Origin: Candidatus Babelota bacterium
Lineage (GTDB): Bacteria > Babelota > Babeliae > Babelales > Babelaceae
Length of the DNA: 18,280 nucleotides
Assembly: GCA_003174035.1 (NCBI GenBank)
Contig: PRDV01000040.1
Location: 1-18,280, forward strand
Reading direction: 5' to 3'
Shown here: in pieces, positions 1 to 6,787 of the stretch
Numbering within the stretch: the stretch's first letter is position 1
How the letters are laid out: each line of letters begins with the position of its first letter
The notes under the pieces: model-generated
Databases searched by the model: none
Told to the model about the DNA's origin: nothing
The model's input: only the letters and a program-made list of their open reading frames with translations
Translations under genes and position numbers: made by a program

Positions 1-1
1 T

Positions 2-340
2 GCGCCTCTCAATGCAACGGCACTTAAAGCCTCTGCGGGGTTGGCTGAGCATCTTGATATTTTGGAAGCGCCAACGGCACAAAATGCGGTACAGGAATTA
101 AAAAAGGCTGGTTATGGAATCTATCTTGCTGCATTGGGTGGAACTGATGCAACGACGGTGGCCTATACGCAGCCGCTTTGCTTAGTGATTGGGAATGAGT
201 CTACAGGGATTGCAAGAGGTCTGTTATCTTCAGGAACTCAAATTATGCTTCCCCAGCGTACCGCTGATATTTCGTATAATGCATCGGTAGCAGCGGGTAT
301 TCTTCTTTTCTTGATTGCTCATGCAAGCAAAAAAATATAG
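2..340 (+). CDS. SpoU/TrmH-family RNA 2'-O-methyltransferase, C-terminal part (5' end outside window)
   Basis: The reading frame is open from base 2 to the TAG at 338-340, so the start lies upstream of the window. The visible 112 residues match the C-terminal half of the SpoU (trefoil-knot) methyltransferase fold. Near the start is the segment NATALKASAG, which fits the family motif preceding the knot. LVIGNESTGIARGL corresponds to the SAM-binding GNE-G motif, and LPQRTADISYNASVAAGILL to the last motif, where the usual S-LNVSVAA reads SYNASVAA. Members of this family methylate the 2'-hydroxyl of a guanosine or another nucleoside in rRNA or tRNA using S-adenosylmethionine. The exact target (RlmB-like or another) cannot be decided from this fragment. 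It is followed by a 53-base gap and then the first ankyrin-type gene, with no obvious functional link. Confidence 0.85.
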   Translation, partial: APLNATALKASAGLAEHLDILEAPTAQNAVQELKKAGYGIYLAALGGTDATTVAYTQPLCLVIGNESTGIARGLLSSGTQIMLPQRTADISYNASVAAGILLFLIAHASKKI

Positions 341-393
341 AATCAAATAAGTAAGTAACGACGAATTAGTACATTTAAAATGAAAGGACTAAC

Positions 394-966
394 ATGCTCT
401 CTAAAATGTTTACACTCTCTTTGCTGACTCTCACCTATTCAATGAGCGCAATGATGGCTGTTGAAAAGTGGAACAAGCAGTTTTCTAATAAAATCTATTC
501 CGAAGCTTGTGCACTCGCGAAAACTATAATACAGTGCGAGCTTAATAGGCATGAGTCTTCTAAAGGCACTGCCGACGTAAGTCAGACACAAAAAATAGAT
601 GAGGTATTTGCTGATCTGCGTGAGAAGAAGCTCAGCCAGGCTAATTGTTTTTGCTTGGCTCTTTTTGTGGCTGAGCGCGTTCTTTTTGTACACGATGACC
701 TTTCGATTGAAACTAAAATAAAATGGGTTGCCTTATTAGCCGGCCAGGTAAATCAAGATCGGCGGCAGAACTTCTCTGATGTACTCTTGCGAAAAGCGGT
801 TCACTCTAAAAGGGTTGAACTAGTGCGCGGGCTGCTTGACAATGGAGCGGATCCGCTTGCAGACAAAGAGGGCATAGGTCATGCTCTTCATGTTGCTCAA
901 AAGGTAGGTTCTACTGAAATCGAAGCTATGTTAAAGGAATCGATAAAAATTAAGAGCGGCCAGTAA
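394..966 (+). CDS. Exported protein with C-terminal ankyrin-like repeat, paralog 1
   Basis: Encodes 190 residues. The first about 20 look like a signal peptide: a hydrophobic run LSLLTLTYSMSA after a short charged start. The middle is predicted helical and unrecognised. Residues about 130-182 resemble one or two ankyrin units: LLRKAVHSKRVELVRGLLDNGADP, split here as LLRKAVHSKR and VELVRGLLDNGADP, then a helix pair ending AQKVGSTEIEAMLKE. Ankyrin repeats bind other proteins, and secreted ankyrin proteins are common in host-associated bacteria, so a host-directed role is possible but unproven. The start ATG has a good ribosome site (GAAAGG, 7 bases upstream). A paralog of identical length lies at 2705-3277; I count about 112 of 190 residues identical without gaps, and 50 of the last 60. 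The AbiE-type toxin-antitoxin pair lies between the two. Confidence 0.8.
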   Translation: MLSKMFTLSLLTLTYSMSAMMAVEKWNKQFSNKIYSEACALAKTIIQCELNRHESSKGTADVSQTQKIDEVFADLREKKLSQANCFCLALFVAERVLFVHDDLSIETKIKWVALLAGQVNQDRRQNFSDVLLRKAVHSKRVELVRGLLDNGADPLADKEGIGHALHVAQKVGSTEIEAMLKESIKIKSGQ

Positions 967-1071
967 TTTCAAATGTTTCCGGCTCTTTTTAGATACTAAA
1001 TTGCTTTATACAATTGCATAGTGTAGAGTTACGCTAGAATGGTTCAATTGTGTAAGGCAAAAAACGAAATT

Positions 1072-1209
1072 ATGAAAAGACGGATCGATGCATTAGTCGG
1101 GGTTAAAGGCATGCTTTTTGGCCTTGATTCAGATGGTAGAGATTTTTTTTATGCATTGCAAATGCTGCGTAAAGGTGTGAATTTTTCTCACATTTGGGAG
1201 GCGTTTTGA
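1072..1209 (+). other. Possible 45-codon leader ORF ending on the antitoxin start
   Basis: An ATG at 1072 opens a 45-codon frame that ends with TGA at 1207-1209, overlapping the TTG start of the antitoxin at 1206-1208. The product would begin MKRRIDALVGVKGMLFGLDS and end RKGVNFSHIWEAF. The last 13 codons lie inside the palindromic repeat, and the same frame stays open through copies 2 and 3, ending RKGVKFSHIWEEL and PKGEKISNLWETF. This could be a coupled leader peptide, the tail of a decayed gene, or chance. The ribosome site before 1072 is weak. The rest of 967-1161 holds no other gene I can support; a loose promoter-like TAGAAT is at 1035-1040. Confidence 0.25.
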
Positions 1210-1233
1210 CAAAACATGAAATTGTTCTCCAAA
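1162..1233 (+). repeat. Palindromic repeat, copy 1, overlapping the antitoxin start (putative autoregulatory operator)
   Basis: This copy runs from ATGCTGCGTAAAGGTG through an inverted repeat (TGTGA at 1176-1180, 7-base centre, TCACA at 1188-1192) into TTTGGGAGG, which supplies the ribosome site, and then the first antitoxin codons (TTTTGAC AAAACATGAAATTG). Two diverged copies are at 2572 and 3299. AbiEi-type antitoxins are winged-helix proteins known to repress their own operon by binding inverted repeats in the promoter. An operator overlapping the ribosome site would fit that, but this is inference. Confidence 0.6.
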
Positions 1234-1808
1234 CTATTCTCCGCTCTTCAAAAACGGTCTTTTCATTCAAAGAACTTGTTTTACTCTATGATGATGTAGA
1301 TCTTGAATCTCTTCGATCTCGCCTTAGTTATTACGTGAAAAAAGGATATTTATATCACATTAGGCGTGGGCTGTACGCTAAGGATGGTAATTATGATAGG
1401 TTTGAGGTAGCAACTAAGATTTTTAAACCTTCATATATTAGTTTTGAAACCGTTTTGCGACAGGCGGGTATTATTTTTCAGTATTATAGCAGTATTTTTG
1501 TAGCTTCCTATCGCGCAGAGACTATCGTATGCGATAATCAAGAATATATTTTTAGGGGCTTGAAGCCTACCATACTTAGCAATGCCCTTGGAGTGACTAT
1601 TCAAGATACTTATAGCATTGCGAGTCCAGAAAGAGCATTTCTCGATATGTTATACATGCATAAAGATTATTATTTTGATAATCTTGGTGCAATTGATTGG
1701 AAAAAAGTGTATGAGATTCTTCCTGTCTACGGTAATCACAAACGTATGAAAAAGGTGGTAGACCAACAGTACGCATATTATAAAAATGAATTTATAGGTG
1801 AGCGATGA
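1206..1808 (+). CDS. AbiEi-type antitoxin / transcriptional repressor of a type IV toxin-antitoxin pair
   Basis: Encodes about 200 residues. The N-terminal region (about 1-65) looks like a winged helix: helix, then LESLRSRLSYYVKKGYLYHI, then a wing RRGLYA, which is typical of AbiEi-family antitoxins. The remainder contains the family's SIASPERAFLDMLYM segment at about residues 137-151. In studied systems AbiEi represses its own operon and counteracts the AbiEii nucleotidyltransferase. The best start is TTG at 1206, preceded by GGGAGG at 1196-1201; the TTG at 1194 would lie in the ribosome site itself. No in-frame ATG is available nearby. The stop overlaps the toxin start (ATGA at 1805-1808), so the two are translationally coupled. 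A palindromic repeat covers the start region. Assignment to AbiEi rests on fold pattern and neighbour, not on close sequence recognition. Confidence 0.82.
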   Translation: MTKHEIVLQTILRSSKTVFSFKELVLLYDDVDLESLRSRLSYYVKKGYLYHIRRGLYAKDGNYDRFEVATKIFKPSYISFETVLRQAGIIFQYYSSIFVASYRAETIVCDNQEYIFRGLKPTILSNALGVTIQDTYSIASPERAFLDMLYMHKDYYFDNLGAIDWKKVYEILPVYGNHKRMKKVVDQQYAYYKNEFIGER

Positions 1809-2509
1809 CGATAGATATAGCAACTCACAAGAAAATATGTTTAATGATTCTTAAGGATATCTTTGGCAATCCATCGCTTGGCGCCTATCTTGGGTTTAAG
1901 GGGGGAACGGCCGCGCTATTTTTTTATGGATTAACCCGCTTCTCCGTTGATTTAGATTTTGATTTGTTAGATCCTGCCAAAGAAGAAAGTATTTTTGAAG
2001 CGATTATTCCCCTTTTGGAAAAGTATGGTAAGCTGCGGGACCTTAAAAATAAACGATTTAGCCTTCTTTATCACCTAACATACGACGGAAAGAAAGTGCT
2101 TGCAGACAATATTAAGGTCGAGATTAACAAACGCAACTTCGGCTCATCGTATACTGTGAAAGAATTTCTTGGTATCCCCATGAAGGTTATGATTCAGGAG
2201 GATATGTTTGCTAATAAGCTTATAGCAATGCGCGATCGTATCGGTAAAGCCAACAGAGATATTTATGATGTTTGGTTTTTCTTTTCCAATAACTGGCCTG
2301 TGAACAAAAAAATGATTGAGGTGAGAACCGGGTTATCCTACAAAGTATTTCTGCAGAAGTGTATTGAAGCACTAAGTAACGTGAACAATCGGCGGATTCT
2401 TGATGGCCTCGGGTTGCTTCTTACGCCGAATCAGAAAACCTGGGGAAAGGCGCATCTTCTTGAGGACACTATTTTTTTGTTAAGATTAGCTGAGAGTAAT
2501 GAACAGTAG
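1805..2509 (+). CDS. AbiEii/AbiGii-type nucleotidyltransferase toxin
   Basis: Encodes 234 residues with the AbiEii signature of the DNA-polymerase-beta-like nucleotidyltransferase superfamily. FKGGTAALF at residues 31-39 carries the GG-T/S motif, RFSVDLDFDL at 45-54 carries the two catalytic aspartates (about D49 and D51), and IKVEINKR at 103-110 carries the third acidic residue. The downstream segment ANKLIAMRDR...RDIYDVWFF at about 136-159 is also typical, with its conserved K and D/E residues. Related toxins (the MenT group) transfer nucleotides to tRNA acceptor ends and block translation; in phage defence this gives abortive infection. All expected active-site residues are present, so the toxin looks functional. 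It overlaps the antitoxin by 4 bases. The genes on either side are the two ankyrin-type paralogs, which suggests insertion or duplication at this site. Confidence 0.9.
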   Translation: MTIDIATHKKICLMILKDIFGNPSLGAYLGFKGGTAALFFYGLTRFSVDLDFDLLDPAKEESIFEAIIPLLEKYGKLRDLKNKRFSLLYHLTYDGKKVLADNIKVEINKRNFGSSYTVKEFLGIPMKVMIQEDMFANKLIAMRDRIGKANRDIYDVWFFFSNNWPVNKKMIEVRTGLSYKVFLQKCIEALSNVNNRRILDGLGLLLTPNQKTWGKAHLLEDTIFLLRLAESNEQ

Positions 2510-2544
2510 GGTCTATAAAAATTAACGCGATGCCCTAAGGGAAT

Positions 2545-2571
2545 GGAAATTCAAGCAACCACTAATTTCAA
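2545..2571 (+). repeat. Remnant resembling the 3' end of an ankyrin-type gene
   Basis: GGAAATTCAAGCAACCACTA followed by ATTTCAA resembles the end of the two ankyrin-type genes, where AAAATTAAGAGCGGCCA is followed by the stop TAA. The bases after the stop-like TAA (TTTCAAATG) are identical to those after the stop of the first gene (964-975). This suggests that a third ankyrin-type gene, or the end of one, once stood here just before repeat copy 2. The match is short and the call is inference. Confidence 0.4.
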
Positions 2572-2641
2572 ATGCCTCGTAAAGGTGTGAAATTTTCTCA
2601 CATTTGGGAGGAATTATAAAAAAATGAAGTTGTGATCCAAT
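2572..2641 (+). repeat. Palindromic repeat, copy 2, with decayed antitoxin start
   Basis: ATGCCTCGTAAAGGTGTGA, then TGTGA (2586-2590) and TCACA (2598-2602) around a 7-base AT-rich centre, then TTTGGGAGG, follow the same order as copy 1. From about 2610 the sequence AAAAAAATGAAGTTGTG and then ATCCAA parallels the antitoxin's first codons (AAAACATGAAATTGTTCTCC), but frame and stops exclude a working gene. This looks like the 5' end of a lost antitoxin gene copy. It ends just upstream of the promoter for the second ankyrin-type gene. Confidence 0.6.
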
Positions 2642-2646
2642 AATGA

Positions 2647-2674
2647 TGGACATTGTCGCTTTCTTGATTATAAT
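2647..2674 (+). promoter_or_regulatory. Putative sigma70-type promoter for the second ankyrin-type gene
   Basis: A -35 box TGGACA (2647-2652) and a consensus -10 box TATAAT (2669-2674) are separated by 16 bases, and the gene starts 31 bases after the -10. The -35 lies in the remnant sequence behind repeat copy 2, so decayed antitoxin DNA may have provided or moved this promoter. Confidence 0.55.
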
Positions 2675-2704
2675 GATGAGCAAATCAATAATGAAAGGAC
2701 CAAC

Positions 2705-3277
2705 ATGCTCTCTAAAATAGTTACGCTTTCTTTCCTTACTCTTACCTGTTCAATGAATGCAATGCTTACTGTTGAACAATATAACAATGAGTTTTCTAAG
2801 GATATATATCGCCAAGCTCATATGATCGCGAATAATATAATTGATTACGAATGCAATGGGCATAAGCCTTTTATGGGTATTGCAGACGTTAGTCATGAAG
2901 ATAAGACGCGTGCTGTATTTGCCAATCTGCGTTGGTGGGGGCTCAGCGAGGACAATTGTTGTGCTTTAGTTCATTGGGCAGTGCATATTCTTCTCTTTCT
3001 GCACAATGAGCTTACATTTGAAACAAAAATGAGATGGGTTGCCTTACTGATCAATCAGGCGAATAAAGATAAGCAGCAGCAATTGTGGGATTTGCTATTA
3101 CGAAAGGCAGCTCACTACAAGAAGGCTGAACTTGTACGCTGGCTTCTTGATGATGGTGCGGATCCGCTTGCAGACAAAGAGGGTATAGGACATGCGCTTT
3201 ATTTTGCTCAAAAAGCAGGTTCTACTGAAATCGAAGCTATGTTAAAGGAATCGATAAAAATTAAGAGCGGCCACTAA
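2705..3277 (+). CDS. Exported protein with C-terminal ankyrin-like repeat, paralog 2
   Basis: Encodes 190 residues, the same length as the protein at 394-966. It has a signal peptide (TLSFLTLTCSMNA), a helical middle richer in tryptophan (RWWGLSED, VHWAVH), and a C-terminal ankyrin-like segment (LLRKAAHYKK, AELVRWLLDDGADP, then AQKAGSTEIEAMLKES). Conservation between the paralogs rises towards the C-terminus. The last 56 coding bases before the final codon (3218-3273 against 907-962) are identical at the DNA level, including synonymous sites. The upstream segment AATGAAAGGACCAACATG also matches the first gene, so the ribosome site was copied too. Its own promoter is likely at 2647-2674. The function is unknown; export is inferred from the signal peptide and a protein-binding role from the ankyrin-like tail. 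Confidence 0.8.
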   Translation: MLSKIVTLSFLTLTCSMNAMLTVEQYNNEFSKDIYRQAHMIANNIIDYECNGHKPFMGIADVSHEDKTRAVFANLRWWGLSEDNCCALVHWAVHILLFLHNELTFETKMRWVALLINQANKDKQQQLWDLLLRKAAHYKKAELVRWLLDDGADPLADKEGIGHALYFAQKAGSTEIEAMLKESIKIKSGH

Positions 3278-3298
3278 TTTTACTGTCATCAATTTCGA

Positions 3299-3354
3299 GT
3301 GCCTCCCAAAGGTGAGAAAATTTCAAACCTTTGGGAGACGTTTTGATAAAATTT
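3299..3354 (+). repeat. Palindromic repeat, copy 3, with near-perfect inverted repeat
   Basis: This copy has perfect 11-base arms, CTCCCAAAGGT at 3303-3313 and ACCTTTGGGAG at 3327-3337, with a further symmetric centre GAAA-A-TTTC (3316-3324). It continues into ACGTTTTGATAAAA, nearly the same as the start region of the antitoxin in copy 1 (GCGTTTTGACAAAA). Beyond it, CTCAAAATCATTGTG and TGCTCAAAAA still resemble the antitoxin's early codons, but no gene remains. It lies 22 bases after the second ankyrin-type gene and could also act as its transcript-end hairpin. Confidence 0.6.
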
Positions 3355-3434
3355 ACTCAAAATCATTGTGTGCTCAAAAAAAATAGATCTTTAGTTGAAT
3401 TTCACCTTTTCTATGTGTACGAAACTTTTTTTAA

Positions 3435-3443
3435 TGCTATACT
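3435..3443 (+). promoter_or_regulatory. Putative extended -10 promoter for the ftsQ-ftsA-ftsZ operon
   Basis: TGCTATACT gives an extended -10 element (TGN plus TATACT at 3438-3443), 22 bases before the ftsQ start. No good -35 box is visible at the usual distance, as is common for extended -10 promoters. It separates the core division operon from the accessory region upstream. Confidence 0.45.
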
Positions 3444-3465
3444 ATTCACTCAATACGGGTGAATC

Positions 3466-4206
3466 ATGAATATCGTACGTGTAGTATTTAATAAGAATCT
3501 ATTATTTGCGGCTCTTTTTTTAGTAAGCACCGTTGGTGCTGTGCGTTATGCACTGAGCCCGCGACAGTTCCGGGTTATCTGTGACCAACGGCTTGCTCTT
3601 GAGGTGCAAACCGCGATAAAAAAAATGATAGCTCAAGCGCCGTTGAGTAAGCTGACTGCGAAGAACTTGTGTGCAGAGCTTCAAAATGCGTATCCCGCTG
3701 TCCAAGCTGTTTCGCTTGCTTATAAGAGTTCATTACATGCATTGGTAAAGATTCAATCGTATAAGCCGTATATTAAAATCGTTTCGCCCTCACTAGAAAA
3801 TAAAGAATATGTTCTCTGCAAGGATGCATCAGATAGTATTGTTACTGAAAAAAAGTTATTTAACGAGCATGTGGTGCATAGTATGCCTACGGTTATTATT
3901 GAGGGGAAAGACTTTGAGGATACACGAATGCAGCCTGAATTTCTTGGATGCATCAAGGAATTGAAGCAGGAGCTTTTTGATGAGTATAAGGTAACCTGGC
4001 ACTCAAAATCAGAAATCATACTGCAATCGCATGATCTGCCCATGAGCATTATAGCCGATGCGTCAACGGTACATGATAAGGAAAGAATGCAGGCGGTTAG
4101 ACGTATTTTTGAAACAGATAGTGAACGTTATGCGCAAGGGATAAGGGCAGATATACGGTTGCAAGACTCAGTGATCTGTTCTGCGTTACAAGGGAAAAAT
4201 TCATGA
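3466..4206 (+). CDS. ftsQ: FtsQ/DivIB-like cell-division protein
   Basis: Encodes 246 residues. A short N-terminal cytoplasmic stretch is followed by one membrane helix (about residues 12-29) and then an extracytoplasmic domain. Residues about 35-100 fit the FtsQ POTRA domain: a helix, then AELQNAYPAVQAVSLAYK, then HALVKIQSYKPYIKI, which matches the pattern of a helix leading into two strands and a final I-x-x-x-x-P segment. FtsQ scaffolds the FtsB/FtsL and FtsW/FtsI septal wall synthesis complex. The sequence is divergent and I would not identify it alone. The call rests on this layout plus position: it ends in a 4-base ATGA overlap with ftsA, which is followed by ftsZ, the classical ftsQ-ftsA-ftsZ order. 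No mur or ddl genes precede it as they do in larger division clusters. Confidence 0.75.
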   Translation: MNIVRVVFNKNLLFAALFLVSTVGAVRYALSPRQFRVICDQRLALEVQTAIKKMIAQAPLSKLTAKNLCAELQNAYPAVQAVSLAYKSSLHALVKIQSYKPYIKIVSPSLENKEYVLCKDASDSIVTEKKLFNEHVVHSMPTVIIEGKDFEDTRMQPEFLGCIKELKQELFDEYKVTWHSKSEIILQSHDLPMSIIADASTVHDKERMQAVRRIFETDSERYAQGIRADIRLQDSVICSALQGKNS

Positions 4207-5441
4207 AACATCAGTCAACGTATACAGATATATTGGTGGCCCTTGATGTGGGTACTACCAAAATGAGCGTGCTTGTGGCGCAGAAGGTTGCTGAAGATAG
4301 CCTTAATATTATTGGTATTGGAAAAGCACCATCTTACGGAGTTTCGCGAGGAATGGTTGTTGATATAGCCCAAGCTGTCCACGCTATTAAATGCGCAGTA
4401 AAAGAAGCAGAGCTTATGGCTGGATGTAAAATCGAGTCGGCTACGCTTGGTATTTCTGGCGCGCATATTCAATCGCTTACCTCCCATGGCATGGTGCCGA
4501 TAAAAAATGGACGCATCCGTGCCCATGATGTGGTAGCAGTGTTAGCAGCCGCGAAGGCTGTTGTACTTGCAGAGGGTCAGCAGATTTTGCATGTGCTACC
4601 TCAATATTACACTATTGACAGTACTCAGCGTGTAACCGATCCTGTGGGTATGTTTGGTGTGCGCTTGGAAGCACAGGTGCATATTATTACTGGCTCAGTT
4701 GCTGCAGTACAGAATCTAGTGAGATGTTGTACCGCCGCTGGAGTAGGAGTGAGCGATATTATGTTGCAGCCCTTAGCATCAGCTGATGCAGTATTAAGCC
4801 GCGACGAGCGGGAGCTTGGCGTAGCCATCCTGGATATTGGTGGGGGAACGTCAGATTTTGCTATCTATCAGCAGGGAACTATTAGGCATACGAAGATATT
4901 TCCGGTTGCAGGAAACCACATTACGCATGATATTGCTCTCTGTGTACGCACTACGATTAAGGATGCAGAGCGGCTTAAGATGGATTATGGCTCTACGTTA
5001 CGGCTTCCTTCTGATATGCATCAATTAATCGAAGTTGAAATGGTGCATGGGGAAGAAAAGACGTTAGTCAATATTGATGAAGTTACGCGGATTATTGAAC
5101 CGCGGGTAGCGGAACTCTTTATGATGGTTCAAAAAGAAATTGAGAAGCATCACCTTGAACATCTCATGCCAGCAGGCATGGTGCTTACGGGTGGTGGATC
5201 ATTATTACGGGGTATAAAAGAAACTGCCATGGTAGCGTTGCGTATTCCTGCACGTGTGGGGATTCCGCATGTTCCCCCTATGTTTAAGGAAGCGCTATCC
5301 CATCCTATGAATGCGACGGGGTATGGTCTTCTTATGCAGGCATTGAAAAAAAGTAAAGGTTCGGCGCTGCGAGATATTTCAGGGCCCTTGGTGAATAGAA
5401 TTTTATATCGGATGAAATCATGGGCCGCTGATTTTTTCTAG
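4203..5441 (+). CDS. ftsA: Cell-division protein FtsA
   Basis: Encodes 412 residues, a normal length for FtsA. It is an actin-like ATPase that anchors FtsZ filaments to the membrane and recruits later division proteins. The phosphate-1 motif is ALDVGTTKMSVLVA (about residues 13-26), the phosphate-2 motif ILDIGGGTSDFAIY (209-222), and the adenosine motif VLTGGGSLLRGIKE near residue 330. The 1C subdomain typical of FtsA (SHGMVPIKNGRI onward, about 94-165) is present. The last about 18 residues (VNRILYRMKSWAADFF) form the amphipathic membrane-targeting helix. The start overlaps the ftsQ stop and the stop is 16 bases before the ftsZ ATG, so the three are probably one transcript. Confidence 0.96.
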   Translation: MKHQSTYTDILVALDVGTTKMSVLVAQKVAEDSLNIIGIGKAPSYGVSRGMVVDIAQAVHAIKCAVKEAELMAGCKIESATLGISGAHIQSLTSHGMVPIKNGRIRAHDVVAVLAAAKAVVLAEGQQILHVLPQYYTIDSTQRVTDPVGMFGVRLEAQVHIITGSVAAVQNLVRCCTAAGVGVSDIMLQPLASADAVLSRDERELGVAILDIGGGTSDFAIYQQGTIRHTKIFPVAGNHITHDIALCVRTTIKDAERLKMDYGSTLRLPSDMHQLIEVEMVHGEEKTLVNIDEVTRIIEPRVAELFMMVQKEIEKHHLEHLMPAGMVLTGGGSLLRGIKETAMVALRIPARVGIPHVPPMFKEALSHPMNATGYGLLMQALKKSKGSALRDISGPLVNRILYRMKSWAADFF

Positions 5442-5457
5442 AGTGAAAGGTATAGAC

Positions 5458-6783
5458 ATGATTGATTTTGAACGAGAAAGTGATAACCGCATTACGATTG
5501 CCCGCATCAAGGTGTTGGGTGTAGGTGGCGGTGGTAGCAATATGGTTAATAGCATGATCGACTCAGGCTATGATACCATTGATTTTATTGTGGCAAATAC
5601 TGATGCACAAGCACTCAAAACCTCTAAGGCTCCTCATAAGATTCAGCTTGGTATTAAGTCAACCAAGGGTTTAGGAGCTGGTGCAAATCCTGATGTTGGC
5701 AGAAGAGCGGCAGAGGAGGATATTGATAGCATCGTGCGTCAAGTAAAGGATGCAGATGTGGTATTCCTTACCGCTGGCCTTGGTGGAGGTACGGGTTCAG
5801 GAGCTTTACCGATTATTGCGCAGGCGCTTAAGGAGAAAGATATCCTAACGATTGCTGTAGTGACCAAGCCGTTTGTGTTTGAGGGAAGGCGCCGTATGAA
5901 AGTTGCGCTTGATGCGCTTGAGCTTTTGAAAGATCACGTAGATACGCTTATTGTTATTCCCAATCAGAAGCTCATGGATGTGGTAGATAGGGATCAGAAA
6001 GTTTCTCTTGTTAATGCGTTTAGTATGATCAATACGGTGCCTAATCAATTTATAAAATCTACGGCTGATATCCTTGCAAAACCGGGACATATAAATGTCG
6101 ACTTTGCTGATATGAAAGCAATTATGAAGCAGCGTGGTTATGCTGTTATCGGTACGGGACGAGCAACTGGAGAAGATAGGGCAATTAAAGCTGCGCGTCA
6201 GGCAATTACCAGCCCATTGCTTGATAATACGAGTATTGGTGGAGCACGAGGCGTGTTATTGAATATTAGCGGAAGTTCGAATCTTGGCTTGCACGAGCTC
6301 GGAGCAGCAGCTCATATTATTTATGAGCAAGCGCATGAGGATGCAAGCATAATATTAGGTTCCGTCATTGATGAAGCTTTAGGGGATGAGGTAAGCGTCA
6401 CGGTGATAGCAACGGGATTTGATAGGCCCTCTGGCGGACTTCCTGAGGCAATTAGGCCAGCAGTTGCTTATACGCCGCTTTCCTTTGGCGAGACTCAGAG
6501 CAATGGTGTTCAGGATGCTCTATCTGAAGGAACAGCAGTTGCCGGCCAGGCTGCCTATAAAAAAGAAACTGCTCAGGCAGAGATACATAATGGCTCTGAA
6601 CAGACTGCGTCTGCGAAGACAGCGTCTGGCAAGACAGCAGGAGGTCAGATAGCATCTGAACAGGTACTATCTGAGCAGGCAACGCCTGGAAAGGCAACGC
6701 CTGAACAGACAGAATCAGAACAGGTGGATCCTAACGATCTTGAGATTCCGGCATTTTTACGCCAAGCGCAAAAGAAAACCTGA
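5458..6783 (+). CDS. ftsZ: Cell-division GTPase FtsZ
   Basis: Encodes 441 residues from the ATG at 5458, which has AAAGG seven bases upstream; a GTG at 5443 is also in frame but has no ribosome site. FtsZ is the tubulin homolog that forms the division ring. GTP-binding elements are GVGGGGSN (about 21-28), NTDAQAL (47-53) and the signature GGGTGSG (109-115). The catalytic T7 loop reads NVDFADMKAIM (213-223). The core ends near residue 325. It is followed by a linker rich in S, E, Q, T, A, G and K with short degenerate repeats (SEQ, GKTA, ATP units), and then the C-terminal tail NDLEIPAFLRQAQKKT, the conserved peptide that binds FtsA. The next gene starts 4 bases after the stop. Confidence 0.97.
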   Translation: MIDFERESDNRITIARIKVLGVGGGGSNMVNSMIDSGYDTIDFIVANTDAQALKTSKAPHKIQLGIKSTKGLGAGANPDVGRRAAEEDIDSIVRQVKDADVVFLTAGLGGGTGSGALPIIAQALKEKDILTIAVVTKPFVFEGRRRMKVALDALELLKDHVDTLIVIPNQKLMDVVDRDQKVSLVNAFSMINTVPNQFIKSTADILAKPGHINVDFADMKAIMKQRGYAVIGTGRATGEDRAIKAARQAITSPLLDNTSIGGARGVLLNISGSSNLGLHELGAAAHIIYEQAHEDASIILGSVIDEALGDEVSVTVIATGFDRPSGGLPEAIRPAVAYTPLSFGETQSNGVQDALSEGTAVAGQAAYKKETAQAEIHNGSEQTASAKTASGKTAGGQIASEQVLSEQATPGKATPEQTESEQVDPNDLEIPAFLRQAQKKT

Positions 6784-6787
6784 TGCT

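Noticed and set aside
6740..6787. Earlier pgeF start overlapping ftsZ
   Set aside because: The 16 codons are an alternate reading of the conserved FtsZ tail and add nothing homologous to the family.
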